Positions 1 through 9,834 of a stretch of DNA of 50,586 nt are shown here, in pieces. This DNA comes from Vibrio genomosp. F10 str. ZF-129. Lineage in GTDB: Bacteria; Pseudomonadota; Gammaproteobacteria; Enterobacterales; Vibrionaceae. Each line of letters begins with the position of its first letter. Position 1 is the stretch's first letter. The notes below the pieces were generated by a model. That model ran no database searches. It was not told the origin of the DNA and saw only the letters and a program-made list of their open reading frames with translations. Both the position numbers and the translations under genes were made by a program. The stretch spans positions 1-50,586 of the forward strand of contig NZ_AJYQ02000121.1 in assembly GCF_000287055.2 (NCBI RefSeq). The letters run 5' to 3'.

Positions 1-25
1 AGTTCAAGTCTCTCCGACCGCACCA
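1..25 (+). tRNA. tRNA 3' end, partial (probably tRNA-Leu)
   Basis: The first 25 bases read as the T loop (TTCAAGT), the 3' half of the T stem (CTCTC), the 3' acceptor strand (CGACCGC), discriminator A and an encoded CCA. The TTCAAGT loop and terminal GCACCA resemble bacterial tRNA-Leu. The anticodon lies outside the window, so the identity is inferred. A terminator follows. Confidence 0.75.
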
Positions 26-85
26 TTATTTCTTAGTTATTAATCATTAGTGACATAACTTAGAAATAAATATAGAAATACAAAC

Positions 86-114
86 AAAACCCAGCTTTGG
101 CTGGGTTTTGTTTT
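86..114 (+). terminator. Rho-independent terminator after the tRNA
   Basis: A perfect 10-bp stem (86-95 with 100-109) has a 4-base loop and is followed by a T-rich tract. It lies just downstream of the partial tRNA and probably ends that transcript. Confidence 0.85.
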
Positions 115-450
115 ATCTATCGTTTCCTATTCTCTCATTTGTTGTTATTACTTTTTCGATTCCCCCCTTTTTGAACAACAACGTTTTGAACACAAAGCTT
201 TAAACAAAAAAAGATGCGACAAAAAAGTGTCTAAGCCTTTTCTTCCAAACACATATTCAGCTATCGTCATTGGTCCTCTAAGCGCTGTCCTCAATTGATT
301 TAAGTAAGACTAGCCACTACCCTAGTACCCTAAACATTCGTCATACACGCTTACTCTCATTGATGTACTATCATTCAATCGTAGTAAATGAAGGGGCTCC
401 CTAGCTTGTTAAAATACTCGATAAGCTGCGTTAGAATTTTTGATCAAAAA
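115..450. other. Intergenic stretch without a recognisable gene
   Basis: About 335 bases between the tRNA terminator and the flaC terminator. I see no convincing ORF, no strong hairpin and no repeat on either strand. It is AT-rich spacer between converging transcripts. Confidence 0.5.
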
Positions 451-473
451 AAATCCAGCCGAGGCTGGATTTT
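445..473 (-). terminator. Terminator of flaC
   Basis: A 9-bp stem (451-459 with 464-472, loop CGAG) lies 17 bases beyond the flaC stop codon. The minus-strand copy ends in a run of T (complement of the A run at 446-453), so it reads as a rho-independent terminator for flaC. Confidence 0.85.
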
Positions 474-489
474 CTATCTTAGGCGTTTC

Positions 490-1623
490 TTATCCCAATA
501 AACCAAGTGCAGCGTTTGGCGCTTGTTTGGCTTGAGCAAGTACTGAGCTCGATGCTTGAGAAAGGATTTGAGACTTAGTCAATGCCGTTGTTTCTTTCGC
601 AAAGTCAGTGTCTTTAATGCGGCTCTGAGAAGCATTAACATTTTCGTTAATGTTGTCTAAGTTGCTAATCGCATGGTCAAATCGGTTTTGGAAAGCACCC
701 AATTGTGCACGATGGCTGTCGACAAACTTCAATGCTGAATCAACGATAGCAACAGACTCTTGAGCACCACCAACCGATGTCACATCGATAGTATCAACCG
801 TTACAGCTTTACCAGCGCCAATCGATAACTCACCCGCTAGGCTACCACCAAAGGTAACTGCACCTTCGATTTTATTATTGTCAGCGTACATTTGAAGCTT
901 ACCGTCTTCGTCGACAGAGGCTTTAATCATATCTTGCTGACCATTAATGTAAGTGGCTAGCTGCTCGATATCGTCCCCCACTTTTGCATCAATAGCTAGG
1001 TTTTGTGCATTACCAAACTTGTCCGTAAGAGCGATCGTGAGATCATTCCCGCCAGCTTGTACTGACCAGTCTTTGTCTTGGCCGTTCGCCGCAACATAAC
1101 TGTTACCACCCATCTGCACGTTATCACTACGCATATTGTTCAGCGTTAGCATTACCGCTTCACCATTATCAGAACCAATCTGGAATGATTTGGTATCAAA
1201 CGTGCCGTTGAGCAGTTTATTACCACCAAATGATGTGGTTTCAGCGATACGATTTAGCTCGTTGTTAAGAGCACTCACTTCTTCTTGAATAGCAACACGC
1301 TCTGATTTTGAGTTTGAGCCATTGGCAGATTGAAGTGATAAATCACGCATACGTTGTAAGATATTGGTTGTTTCATTCATTGCACCTTCTGCTGTTTGTG
1401 CAATTGAAATACCATCGTTCGCATTGCGAACCGCGACATCAAGGCCACGACTTTGAACGTTCAAGCGGTTAGAGATCTGAAGACCTGCCGCATCGTCCTT
1501 AGCGCTGTTAATTTTAAAGCCTGATGATAGACGTTCCATTGATGTTTGCTGAGCGCTGCTTGCGCTGTTCAGATAACGCTGAGCTGTCATCGCTGATACG
1601 TTTGTATTTACATTAACCGCCAT
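490..1623 (-). CDS. flaC: Polar flagellin, FlaC-like
   Basis: Encodes a 377-residue flagellin, the filament subunit exported through the flagellar type III channel. The N-terminal D0/D1 region starts [12 protein letters not shown] and carries the usual SMERLSSG and [12 protein letters not shown] motifs; the C-terminal D1/D0 region contains [12 protein letters not shown] and ends ALGLLG. The start at 1623 is preferred over the in-frame ATG at 1701, because AGGAG lies just upstream and the upstream extension is not flagellin-like. A sigma-28-type promoter sits about 100 bases upstream. It resembles V. cholerae FlaC (from memory) more than FlaA, so it is probably an accessory flagellin. Flagellin names differ between Vibrio species. 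Confidence 0.93.
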   Translation of the reverse strand: MAVNVNTNVSAMTAQRYLNSASSAQQTSMERLSSGFKINSAKDDAAGLQISNRLNVQSRGLDVAVRNANDGISIAQTAEGAMNETTNILQRMRDLSLQSANGSNSKSERVAIQEEVSALNNELNRIAETTSFGGNKLLNGTFDTKSFQIGSDNGEAVMLTLNNMRSDNVQMGGNSYVAANGQDKDWSVQAGGNDLTIALTDKFGNAQNLAIDAKVGDDIEQLATYINGQQDMIKASVDEDGKLQMYADNNKIEGAVTFGGSLAGELSIGAGKAVTVDTIDVTSVGGAQESVAIVDSALKFVDSHRAQLGAFQNRFDHAISNLDNINENVNASQSRIKDTDFAKETTALTKSQILSQASSSVLAQAKQAPNAALGLLG

Positions 1624-1723
1624 AGTGGTCTCTCCTATTGATTTTCCGGCGAAGCGGAAACTTATCTTATCCGAGCGGTTTCCGACGTCTCGAAAAACCA
1701 ATTAGTTCTCTCAAAGTAAACTC

Positions 1724-1750
1724 TTAGCGACCTTAAAAAGAATTCCTTTA
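1724..1750 (-). promoter_or_regulatory. Sigma-28 (FliA) promoter of flaC
   Basis: On the minus strand TAAA (1747-1750) is followed by exactly 15 bases and GTCGCTAA (1724-1731). The FliA consensus is TAAA-N15-GCCGATAA, so the -10 matches 6 of 8. It lies 100 bases before the flaC start. Late sigma-28 control of secondary flagellins is known in Vibrio. Confidence 0.75.
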
Positions 1751-1931
1751 GAAAAAAGAGAAGATTAAATTATTTATTTCGAGAAAAACCTAAATAACAA
1801 GATGTTACCCACAGAAGGAAAAAATTGAATTAAAGAAAAGAGCAGATCTGCCGGGGGCGAAATAGATAAAATCGATTGATTTGTTGGACTTTTAAACGAG
1901 GGGAAATTAAGAAATATTAAATTTGAGGCAA

Positions 1932-1966
1932 GAAAAAGCCCCTTTTCCTTTGAGAGAACCGGGGCT
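1932..1966 (-). terminator. Possible terminator of flaA
   Basis: On the minus strand AGCCCC (1961-1966) can pair with GGGGCT (1937-1942) across an 18-base loop, followed by a T run. It lies about 200 bases beyond the flaA stop. The loop is long, so this is a moderate call; nothing else between 1751 and 2161 looks like a gene. Confidence 0.45.
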
Positions 1967-2161
1967 AGTTGGTAAGCCGGAGCCAATGTGGAGATCAAGA
2001 GAAATGATCACATTACCGACTGACCGGGGGCGTATGTTTATCGTAAAAATAACTAAGCAGGGTAAATCTGAGAGAGCTTAACTATCCAATAATAATCATA
2101 CTTTGCCTTGGATTTTCACCTATTACTCACGTCTGGGTAACTGTGGTAAAAAGTCCAAATA

Positions 2162-3301
2162 CTACTGCAATAAAGTTATTGCAGAGTTTGGCAACTGTTT
2201 TGCTTGAGCAAGAATCGACGTTCCGGCTTGTTGCAATATTTGTGTTTTCGTCAACTGTGTTGTTTCTTTGGCGAAATCGGTATCTTTAATTCGACTGTTT
2301 GATGACTCTACGTTCTCTTGGATGTTCGCCAAGTTACTAATACTGTGACTTAGACGGTTTTGTTTCGCACCCAAGTCTGCTCGTTGTGAGTCTACGTACT
2401 TTAAGGCCGCATCAACAATACCAATGGCATTTTGTGAGCCCGTTACCGTAGTAACATCAATATCTTTGACTGTGGTATATACGCCTGGTCCGCCATTTAG
2501 GCCAAGTTCGGTAGCGAGCCCACCAGAGATCGCGAGATCACCTTCGATATCCGGCTGAGCAATAAAGACCTGTAATTTACCTTCATCACCCACAGAAGCT
2601 TGTACTGCATCGGTTTGACCATTGATATAAGTCGCCAGCTCTTCAACATCATCGCCAACCTTACCCAAAATATCGACCGTCACTAACTCACCGTTTTTAT
2701 CGGTAAACTCGAATTTAAGATCATTAGCACCTTGTGCTACATCCCAGTTAGCGTCCTTGCCATTCTCAGCAAAGTAAGACTGACCACCCATTCTAAAGTC
2801 ATCAGCACGGATGCTGGTGAGCCCCATGATGATTGCCTCACCAGAGCTGGCACCAATTTGGAAAGATGCTTCACCAAACGAGCCGTTTAATAGTCGTCGA
2901 CCACCAAATGATGTGGTTTCCGCGATTCGGTTCAATTCATTTTGCAGCGCAACCACTTCTTCATTCAAAGCCTGACGCTCTGATGATGAGTTGGTGCCGT
3001 TTGCCGATTGAAGTGATAGGTCACGAATACGCTGTAAGATACTCGTTGACTCATTCATTGCACCTTCTGCGGTTTGAGCAATCGAAATGCCGTCATTTGC
3101 ATTTCGCATTGCCACATCAAGGCCGCGAGACTGTGCCGTCAATCGGTTAGAAATTTGTAAGCCTGCCGCATCATCTTTTGCACTGTTGATGCGATTACCA
3201 GAAGACAAACGTTCCATTGACGTATTGAGTTCACCGGTGGCCTTATTTAAGTAACGCTGCGCGGTTAACGCTGCTACGTTCGTGTTTACTGTAATGGTCA
3301 T
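2162..3301 (-). CDS. flaA: Polar flagellin, FlaA-like (major or core flagellin)
   Basis: Encodes a 379-residue flagellin, starting [12 protein letters not shown] and ending NSAITLLQ, with conserved D0/D1 ends ([34 protein letters not shown]) and a variable centre around residues 180-290. AGGAG lies 9 bases before the ATG. Its sequence and position next to flgL match, from memory, V. cholerae flaA, the sigma-54-dependent flagellin needed for filament formation; other Vibrio nomenclatures use other letters. A sigma-54-like promoter lies about 140 bases upstream, unlike the sigma-28 promoter of the neighbouring flaC. That supports the core-flagellin assignment. Confidence 0.93.
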   Translation of the reverse strand: MTITVNTNVAALTAQRYLNKATGELNTSMERLSSGNRINSAKDDAAGLQISNRLTAQSRGLDVAMRNANDGISIAQTAEGAMNESTSILQRIRDLSLQSANGTNSSSERQALNEEVVALQNELNRIAETTSFGGRRLLNGSFGEASFQIGASSGEAIIMGLTSIRADDFRMGGQSYFAENGKDANWDVAQGANDLKFEFTDKNGELVTVDILGKVGDDVEELATYINGQTDAVQASVGDEGKLQVFIAQPDIEGDLAISGGLATELGLNGGPGVYTTVKDIDVTTVTGSQNAIGIVDAALKYVDSQRADLGAKQNRLSHSISNLANIQENVESSNSRIKDTDFAKETTQLTKTQILQQAGTSILAQAKQLPNSAITLLQ

Positions 3302-3439
3302 ATTTGCTCTCCTAGTGAGTTCGCAAGTGCTTGCGAAGCGGCCAGCTTAATCTCATTTGGAAGCACTGACCGTAATTGACTTGCCAAACCTATGTAGCAC
3401 AGGTTTATTTATCTATTGTTTTCGCTCTAACCACATTAA

Positions 3440-3456
3440 TACAAGTAATGTGCCAA
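3440..3456 (-). promoter_or_regulatory. Sigma-54 promoter of flaA
   Basis: The minus strand reads TTGGCACATTACTTGTA, close to the RpoN consensus TGGCAC-N5-TTGCA. GG at -24 is exact; the -12 element is GT instead of GC. It implies a leader of roughly 125 bases for flaA. The rest of the 3302-3665 gap is AT-rich, and I see no clear flgL terminator in it. Confidence 0.7.
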
Positions 3457-3665
3457 CTTTTTAATCAATTGCTACATTCAATAAAAAGCCATTATTATTA
3501 GTTAGTTACAAATTTATTTCGGTATTTTTCTACCGAGTCTAAAAATATAACGATGCTAGTTTGAGCGATTATTGCCGCTCATTTGCCGCTTGTTAATGGG
3601 TACTTTAAAGCAGCGCTCAATCCACCTAATTGCACATACGGCATAGCACGTAAGGCATTCAATAA

Positions 3666-4859
3666 TTAGATGTAATTGAATAAAGTTAAGTCTTTCGTTT
3701 TCCCAAATGCTTGCTGAGAAGCTTGCAGTGCGCGAGAGTTCTCGTTGAACTCTATCACCGCTTCTGCATAATCAAGGTCTTCAAAGTTACTCTTGGATTT
3801 AGCCAGAGTCAGTTTAAAGTCTTCGTGTTGTTGCTCTTGGATATCAAGCGTACCCAATCGAGCGCCGACATCAGTACGTGCTTTAGTTAAATGAATAAAT
3901 GCAGAGTGAAACTCTTGCGTAACTTGGTGCAATTTCGCGGTACTGTTGGTATCTGAAACCGAATTATCAGAGAGTTCCATCGCTTTTTGGAATGTCTCAA
4001 ATATTGAATAGGTTTTTCTTGGCTCTAGTGTAATAACATCACTTTTGCTAATTTGCCCTTTTACCTGAACCGTCAGTCCTTCGTATTCGATCCCCGTTCG
4101 CGGATCAAACTCATCGGCTTTTACTACACTGCCATCTTTTTCTAGCTGATACCCAAATTTGCCATTGCTCATGTCAACAAAGGTTACTTTGTAGCTCGAT
4201 GCATCGCTAGGGTCTGTATTGACCGCTCTTTCTAGCAACAACTCAGAGGCATCGTTCAGCTGATATTCAGGCTCGTAGTCACCAAACGGGTTGTCTATTT
4301 CCATAAACAATTTGCTGCCCGGATCATTAATCGGCATCTCTAACGTGTTAGACACTTTCATTTTTCGTTGATAGTCATCACCGGCATATGTCACGGATCC
4401 ATCATTATCTCGATAGAAAGGCTGATTTTTCGGTTTGGTCCCTGCAAAAATGTAGTTACCCGATTCATCCTGAACATTGACTAGGTTCAAGAAGTTATTC
4501 GCGATTTCCTGAAGCTCTCGCTTTTTAGCAACGCGATCTTCTGCCGAAAGTGATCCATTGATCATTTCCATTACCGTTCGCTTAGCTTCATCTGCAAAAC
4601 TTTCCGTATTGGAAATAATCACTTCGTGATGCTCTAGGCGATTACGAGACAGAACAATCGCATCGACATACTGTCTTAATTGCTCCGACTGTTGACTCAC
4701 ATTTTGAATATAGTGAGTGGCAAGCGGGTTATCACTCGCATTCAATAGCTTCTTTCCCGAGGCTAGTTGGGCTTGATTATGATGAATTTTTGTCTCTTGA
4801 CGGCGCAGATCATTTTGTACCGACTGATAGTTATGGAAACTTGAAATTCGATTTAACAT
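3666..4859 (-). CDS. flgL: Flagellar hook-filament junction protein FlgL (HAP3)
   Basis: Encodes a 397-residue hook-associated protein 3, which joins the hook/FlgK ring to the first flagellin subunits. The N-terminus has a flagellin-like helical region with LASGKKLLNASDNPLA; the C-terminus contains the DYAEAVIEFNENSRALQASQ segment typical of FlgL. The start is supported by AGGAGG 8 bases upstream. It lies 11 bases after flgK and shares the sigma-54 promoter before flgK, forming a flgKL unit. The length is normal for a Vibrio FlgL. Confidence 0.96.
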   Translation of the reverse strand: MLNRISSFHNYQSVQNDLRRQETKIHHNQAQLASGKKLLNASDNPLATHYIQNVSQQSEQLRQYVDAIVLSRNRLEHHEVIISNTESFADEAKRTVMEMINGSLSAEDRVAKKRELQEIANNFLNLVNVQDESGNYIFAGTKPKNQPFYRDNDGSVTYAGDDYQRKMKVSNTLEMPINDPGSKLFMEIDNPFGDYEPEYQLNDASELLLERAVNTDPSDASSYKVTFVDMSNGKFGYQLEKDGSVVKADEFDPRTGIEYEGLTVQVKGQISKSDVITLEPRKTYSIFETFQKAMELSDNSVSDTNSTAKLHQVTQEFHSAFIHLTKARTDVGARLGTLDIQEQQHEDFKLTLAKSKSNFEDLDYAEAVIEFNENSRALQASQQAFGKTKDLTLFNYI

Positions 4860-4870
4860 TTAGCCGCCTC

Positions 4871-6745
4871 CTATCTCAGTGCCAAAATGGTATTAAATGT
4901 GTCGTTCGCAGCTTGCATGATTCGTGAAGATGCCATATATGCTTGTTGAAACTTCATCATGTTGGCGGCTTCTTCATCGAGGTTCACACCTGAAATAGAA
5001 GCGATACGCTCTTGTGCTGCTTGCTTTTCCAACTGCGAAACATCAGCAAGTCTCGATGCTGTAGACATTTTCAAGCCAACATCGGTATTCAAATTGTGAT
5101 AGATATCCAACACTGTTGACTCGCCATCATTAAGACTTTTGTTCGTTTGAATATTCTGCATTTTAAGCAGATTGCCGTTTGCCCCTTCAGAGGGGTTAAG
5201 GTTTGCCGTGAACTTATCGTTCGCAAACGCGCCTGGGCTTAAACTGAACATAGTGCCTAAAACATCGACAGGACCTAATGGCGGGTAATCCTGTGGATCT
5301 AACAAGATATTGCCTTTAGGGTCAGTCACCGCAAATTGATCGCCCGTCGGTGAAATGACGACTTCAAATTCTCTAACATCGCCAGCTTGCAAGATCTTAA
5401 ACTGGGCATTGCCTTGAGCAAATGAGGTTGACGCTTTAAAACTCTGAGCGGCAATAACCGATGGGTCATTGGTTGCCATCTGAATCTCTGCTGCCGAATT
5501 TCGTGTAGGTCGAATAAGTATTCTCTCTCCTACCGCTAAACCTTGGCGAACTTCGATTCTCAACCCGTCAATTTGAATAGCATCGCCAACGAGATCGACT
5601 TTCTGCCTACCACCAGAAGTAGACGTCATGGTGTAATCGCTACCATTATATTGGAGAGAGTACTCTCCCCCTTTTAGCTTGCTGGTATCTTCAATGAAGA
5701 CCGCTAAATCTGCATTTGAGTCAGAGGGTTGAACCACCCTAGATTTTGCGATTCGTTCTTCATTAACGTCAGAAAAGATCAACCCACCGACGTTTCCTCG
5801 TAGGTCTAAACCTTGAGATTGAAGTCTATTCACTTCAAAAGAAAACGATGCCGACATGCGGCCAAGTTCGTCCATCAAATAAGGAATATGTTTGTCTCTA
5901 TTCTCTAGCAACGCACCAATTTTCCCATCAATGTCTTTGGTCGTGATTGCTTTAATGCCTTTACCTTCAACGATAGCCAGTCGACGCTGATGAACATCTG
6001 GATAGCCATCAATCATTTTTAATTGGCTTGCTTCCGTGCCAGAAACAAGGGTATGCCCATTGCCTATATGGACATTAAAGCCTTCCCCACCTTTGCGTTC
6101 TGTCACGGTCACTTTGGTATATTCAGATAGCTCTGAAACCAACCTTTCGTGTTGGTCCATCAAATCATTATGTGGAGCAGGCGTGCGCATCATCAAACGT
6201 TGGGTATCACGAATCTCTAACGCCAGCTGGTTAATGCGTTCTATACCGAGATCGAGTTTTTTATTAGCCACATCCGATTGCAAACGGATCGTCTCGTGAA
6301 AATCGTTTAGGTTATTACTGATGAGTCCCGCTTTTTCTAACACGACTTTGCGCGACCCCGTATCATTGGGGCTATCAGCCAGTGTTTTTACTGCATCAAA
6401 CCATTCGTTCAAATTCTCGGGGATTTTTTTTGATGCTATAGAAGAAAGCATACTTGAAAGTACATCTAGGTTTTCTTCAGTATCGGCTTTAAAAGCCTGA
6501 CTGGTTGTCGCAATATTCAGCTCATTAACGGCAAACTTATCCCAAGAGCGGCGAACATTTTCCACATGGACGCCCATGCCGTAAGTTTGACCGCCATATT
6601 GTCTAGGCGCGTTGGTTCCTTGGATAATAGACTGTCGGCTATAACCGTCTGTATTGGCATTTGAAATATTATGCCCAGTGGTATTGAGTTGTCTCTGAGC
6701 AGTAAGAACACTTTGTGTCCCCACATTCAGAAGATCCGACGACAT
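4871..6745 (-). CDS. flgK: Flagellar hook-associated protein FlgK (HAP1)
   Basis: Encodes a 624-residue hook-associated protein 1, which caps the hook and connects it to FlgL and the filament. The N-terminal rod/hook signature is clear (LNTTGHNISNANTDGYSRQ, near residues 20-40). The C-terminal axial motif contains EEAANMMKFQQAYMASSRIMQ. It is the first gene of the flgKL unit and is preceded by a perfect GG-N10-GC sigma-54 site. The large middle region is variable, as usual in the family. Confidence 0.96.
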   Translation of the reverse strand: MSSDLLNVGTQSVLTAQRQLNTTGHNISNANTDGYSRQSIIQGTNAPRQYGGQTYGMGVHVENVRRSWDKFAVNELNIATTSQAFKADTEENLDVLSSMLSSIASKKIPENLNEWFDAVKTLADSPNDTGSRKVVLEKAGLISNNLNDFHETIRLQSDVANKKLDLGIERINQLALEIRDTQRLMMRTPAPHNDLMDQHERLVSELSEYTKVTVTERKGGEGFNVHIGNGHTLVSGTEASQLKMIDGYPDVHQRRLAIVEGKGIKAITTKDIDGKIGALLENRDKHIPYLMDELGRMSASFSFEVNRLQSQGLDLRGNVGGLIFSDVNEERIAKSRVVQPSDSNADLAVFIEDTSKLKGGEYSLQYNGSDYTMTSTSGGRQKVDLVGDAIQIDGLRIEVRQGLAVGERILIRPTRNSAAEIQMATNDPSVIAAQSFKASTSFAQGNAQFKILQAGDVREFEVVISPTGDQFAVTDPKGNILLDPQDYPPLGPVDVLGTMFSLSPGAFANDKFTANLNPSEGANGNLLKMQNIQTNKSLNDGESTVLDIYHNLNTDVGLKMSTASRLADVSQLEKQAAQERIASISGVNLDEEAANMMKFQQAYMASSRIMQAANDTFNTILALR

Positions 6746-6801
6746 ACGACCCCCAAAAATCTTAAGAAAGACCGGCTATCACCGATCCGTTACTTAGATT
6801 A

Positions 6802-6818
6802 TTGCAATATGTATGCCA
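6802..6818 (-). promoter_or_regulatory. Sigma-54 promoter of flgKL
   Basis: The minus strand reads TGGCATACATATTGCAA, with GG and GC separated by exactly 10 bases. This fits RpoN recognition well. It lies about 60 bases upstream of the flgK start, between flgK and the flgJ terminator. Confidence 0.85.
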
Positions 6819-6846
6819 GTAAATAAGAGAAGATATAAAGTAGAAA

Positions 6847-6876
6847 GGAAAAAGGCTTACTGAATGCAAGCCTTTG
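6847..6876 (-). terminator. Terminator after flgJ
   Basis: On the minus strand an 8-bp stem (6868-6875 with 6851-6858) is followed by a T-rich tract. It lies 24 bases past the flgJ stop and separates the flgF-flgJ unit from flgKL, which has its own promoter. Confidence 0.8.
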
Positions 6877-6899
6877 TTTTAATTGTAATCAACCGATGA

Positions 6900-7814
6900 T
6901 TACATCTGATCAATGCGCTGTTTTACTCGCAAGATTTTATTCGCGTATTCAGGATCAGTGGCGTAACCCGCTTTATGAATACCGTGGATAAACTCTTCCG
7001 AACTGCCTGTTTGCTGTAGTGCCGTACTATAACGAGGATTTTGATTTAAAAAGCGTACATAATCGTTAAAACTGTCTTGATAACTATCATAAGAGCGGAA
7101 AGCGGCTTGCTCTTTCACTGGGACATTATCGTGGTATTCCAACGTTTGGGTCGCCACTTTATCGCCCTGCCAGCTTCTATCTGCTTTAATATTGAACAAG
7201 TTATTACTGCTGCCACGAGAGTTTTGTACGACTTTTTGCCCCCAACCGGTTTCTAATGCCGCTTGAGCAAGTAATAGAGAAGAATCAACACCCAACGCTT
7301 TAGCCGCTTGATTTGCATAGGGCTGCATAGACTTAATGAAACTTTCCGGAGAATCAAACGAGGTCGGTTGAGCTTTTTGAATTGCCGCTACGTCGGCTAG
7401 TGGCGCCGCTTCTCGCAGTTGACGATTTCGCTCTACTTTGTCCATTATTTCTTCAAAGTTATCACTTTGAGCAGCTGCGTTTTGATTTTCTATGGAGCCG
7501 GTACTCAACTGTGCGACAATCATATCTGCCAACCCTAGCGAACCAGATGAACTCAGCTCGCTCGACATCTGGTCATCCAGCATCTGGCGATAAAACTGTT
7601 GATTCTGGCTATCCATCATTCCAGATTCAAAGTTCGCGTTCGCATCTCTCATCGACTTAAACAGCATAGACGTAAAAATCGCTTCAAACTGTTTGGCCGC
7701 AGCGGCTAACGCAGCTTTATCATCGGCCTCATCACCACCTACCGCTTTTTGACGTAGTTTATCTAGGCCAGCAATATCATGAATGAATCCAATGTCGTTT
7801 CCATTATTTATCAT
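6900..7814 (-). CDS. flgJ: Flagellar rod assembly protein/peptidoglycan hydrolase FlgJ
   Basis: A 304-residue two-domain protein. The N-terminal part (about residues 30-110) is the rod-cap domain, with AAKQFEAIFTSMLFKSMRDA. The C-terminal part (about 155-304) is a glucosaminidase-family muramidase, with SLLLAQAALETGWG (catalytic Glu in ALETGWG) and GYATDPEYANKIL. It acts in the periplasm, opening peptidoglycan so that the rod can grow. It is the last gene of the flgFGHIJ run; the ATG lies 9 bases after the flgI stop. Confidence 0.95.
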   Translation of the reverse strand: MINNGNDIGFIHDIAGLDKLRQKAVGGDEADDKAALAAAAKQFEAIFTSMLFKSMRDANANFESGMMDSQNQQFYRQMLDDQMSSELSSSGSLGLADMIVAQLSTGSIENQNAAAQSDNFEEIMDKVERNRQLREAAPLADVAAIQKAQPTSFDSPESFIKSMQPYANQAAKALGVDSSLLLAQAALETGWGQKVVQNSRGSSNNLFNIKADRSWQGDKVATQTLEYHDNVPVKEQAAFRSYDSYQDSFNDYVRFLNQNPRYSTALQQTGSSEEFIHGIHKAGYATDPEYANKILRVKQRIDQM

Positions 7815-7823
7815 GCTCAGTCC

Positions 7824-8915
7824 TTAAATAATGATCAATTGACCTTCAATCGCACCCGCTTGCTTAAGTGCTTGCAAAATAGCCATTAAATCGGAAGGAG
7901 CTGCACCAACTTCATTCACCGCTCGAACCAAATCATCCAATGTTAAGCCTGGTTCAAACTTAAACATTTTTCCCTGTTCTTCCGTCACCTCAATATCAGT
8001 ATCCGGAACAACAACCGTCTCGCCACCGCCGAACGCATTCGGTTGGCTGACATTTAGGTTCTCTTTGATCGCGACCGTCATACCGCCATGGGTCACCGCC
8101 GCGGGTTTTAGCCTGACATGTTTACCGACAACGATAGTACCTGTGCGAGAGTTAACGATAATTTTCGCGGAGCCATCTGCTGGATTAAACTCGATGTTTT
8201 CGACAGCAGATAGGAATGCAACACGCTGGCTCACATCCCTTGGCGCTCTCACTCGTACGGAAGTAGCGTCGATTGCGGAAGCCATTTGCGGCCCAAGGAA
8301 ATTATTGACTGCATCGGCCATACGCTGTGCCGTGGTAAAATCAGACTCTAGCAAATTGAAAGTAATGAAATCACCACGACTAAATGGCGTCGGAACTTCA
8401 CGTTCAACGATCGCACCGCTTGAAATCATACCTGCGGTAGGGTTATTACCGACAATTTTCGAACCGTCAGCGCCACTTGCACTAAAACCACTCACCACTA
8501 AATTACCTTGAGCAACGGCATAAACTTGACCATCAAGACCTTTCAAAAAAGTCTGCATCAAAGTACCACCACGTAAACTCTTCGCAGAACCAATGGAAGA
8601 TACCGTGACATCGACAGTTTGCCCTTGTTTTGTAAAAGCAGGCATCTCAGCTGTCACAATAACGGCGGCAACATTTTTAGTCTTTGGCTTCGTGCCAGGC
8701 GGCAATTGAATGCCAAAGTTTTGCAACATCGCATTAAAGCTTTGATCGGTAAAAGGCGTTGATTCACCCGTACCAGGAAGACCCGTTACCAAACCGTAGC
8801 CCACTAATTGGTTGCTACGTACTCCCGCAATTTGTGATACATCTTTGATTCGCGCTGCTTGCACGCTCGTCACAACGAACATCATGCCGATAAGTAATAG
8901 AAAAAAATTCTTCAT
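7824..8915 (-). CDS. flgI: Flagellar P-ring protein FlgI
   Basis: Encodes the periplasmic P-ring subunit, the bushing of the rod in the peptidoglycan layer. From the chosen start it has 363 residues with a Sec signal peptide ([20 protein letters not shown]) and the family hallmarks [20 protein letters not shown] and GLPGTGE. The start at 8915 is preferred over the in-frame ATG at 8936: an AAGGG-type site lies upstream of it and it gives a standard signal peptide. It ends with the conserved EGQLIII tail. Confidence 0.96.
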   Translation of the reverse strand: MKNFFLLLIGMMFVVTSVQAARIKDVSQIAGVRSNQLVGYGLVTGLPGTGESTPFTDQSFNAMLQNFGIQLPPGTKPKTKNVAAVIVTAEMPAFTKQGQTVDVTVSSIGSAKSLRGGTLMQTFLKGLDGQVYAVAQGNLVVSGFSASGADGSKIVGNNPTAGMISSGAIVEREVPTPFSRGDFITFNLLESDFTTAQRMADAVNNFLGPQMASAIDATSVRVRAPRDVSQRVAFLSAVENIEFNPADGSAKIIVNSRTGTIVVGKHVRLKPAAVTHGGMTVAIKENLNVSQPNAFGGGETVVVPDTDIEVTEEQGKMFKFEPGLTLDDLVRAVNEVGAAPSDLMAILQALKQAGAIEGQLIII

Positions 8916-8991
8916 TTGGTAACCCTTAAACTTCATAGATACTTAATCAACGATTAAATACTTCGTCAATAATTAGACTTTTTGGTTAAAG

Positions 8992-9771
8992 CTACAAAGA
9001 GACATTAAAGAATCGTGCCAAGAATCCTGGTTCTTGCATATCTTGATTCGTTCCAGTACCAGAATACTGAATTCGAGCATTTGAAATTCGGTTTGACGCA
9101 ATGGTGTTATCAAAATCAATATCATCTGGACGTATGGTACCACTGAGTCGAATATACTCGTCGCCCGTGTTGAGCGTTAGCCACTTTTCACCGCGGATGA
9201 TGAGATTACCATTGGCGAGCACTTCAATCACTTCGACGGTAATGGAGCCTGAGATGCTGTTACTTTGATTCGCAGCAGCGCTACCACTGAATTTATTGTC
9301 ATTACTGAGGTTATATGAGAAATCGTAATCGCCAATGTTGAGAGGTTGCCCACCCACTTCAAGCGGGTCCATGCTGGCATCATTGTTTTTAGCTAAATCC
9401 GCATCAGCACTTTTCGCTGCTTTTGTGCTTTCGTCTAAGTTGACCGTAATAATGTCACCAATGCCCCGAGGTTTGGAATCGTCATACAAGCTGCTCACCG
9501 TGTTCAGATTAAACAGGGATCCCGTTTCTGCAGCGTAATGCTCTGGCGGTTGTTTAGGGTGAATAGGCGCCCAAGCTGGATCTCCCGCTAGAGGGTCATT
9601 TCTGCCACGTAACGTATCCACCAACCCCGAGCTTTCCTCAGCTGATTGATCACCTTCAACCGCATCAATAGTCGTTGTCCCTTGAACAACATCCGTTGTT
9701 TCAAGCGGTGACTCTAACATTGTACAGCCGCTCATCATTAAAATAGTAAGAACAAATAGAATGCGGTTCAT
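8992..9771 (-). CDS. flgH: Flagellar L-ring lipoprotein FlgH
   Basis: A 259-residue outer-membrane lipoprotein forming the L ring. The lipobox MSGC puts the acylated Cys at residue 16. Family features include [16 protein letters not shown] in the centre and the [20 protein letters not shown] segment near the C-terminus. GAGG precedes the ATG. It sits in the usual place between flgG and flgI. Confidence 0.96.
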   Translation of the reverse strand: MNRILFVLTILMMSGCTMLESPLETTDVVQGTTTIDAVEGDQSAEESSGLVDTLRGRNDPLAGDPAWAPIHPKQPPEHYAAETGSLFNLNTVSSLYDDSKPRGIGDIITVNLDESTKAAKSADADLAKNNDASMDPLEVGGQPLNIGDYDFSYNLSNDNKFSGSAAANQSNSISGSITVEVIEVLANGNLIIRGEKWLTLNTGDEYIRLSGTIRPDDIDFDNTIASNRISNARIQYSGTGTNQDMQEPGFLARFFNVSL

Positions 9772-9834
9772 ACGAATAACCTCGTTATTAAACTAGTAAT
9801 CATGAAACGAAAATCATGAACTTATAATCTCAAC

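Noticed and set aside
1774..1998. 74-codon minus-strand ORF between the two flagellin genes
   Set aside because: It overlaps the likely flaA terminator, has no good ribosome site, and its product resembles no known protein; it looks like a chance ORF in AT-rich spacer.
8065..8511. 148-codon plus-strand ORF opposite flgI
   Set aside because: It lies entirely inside the well-supported flgI gene and has no recognisable domain.
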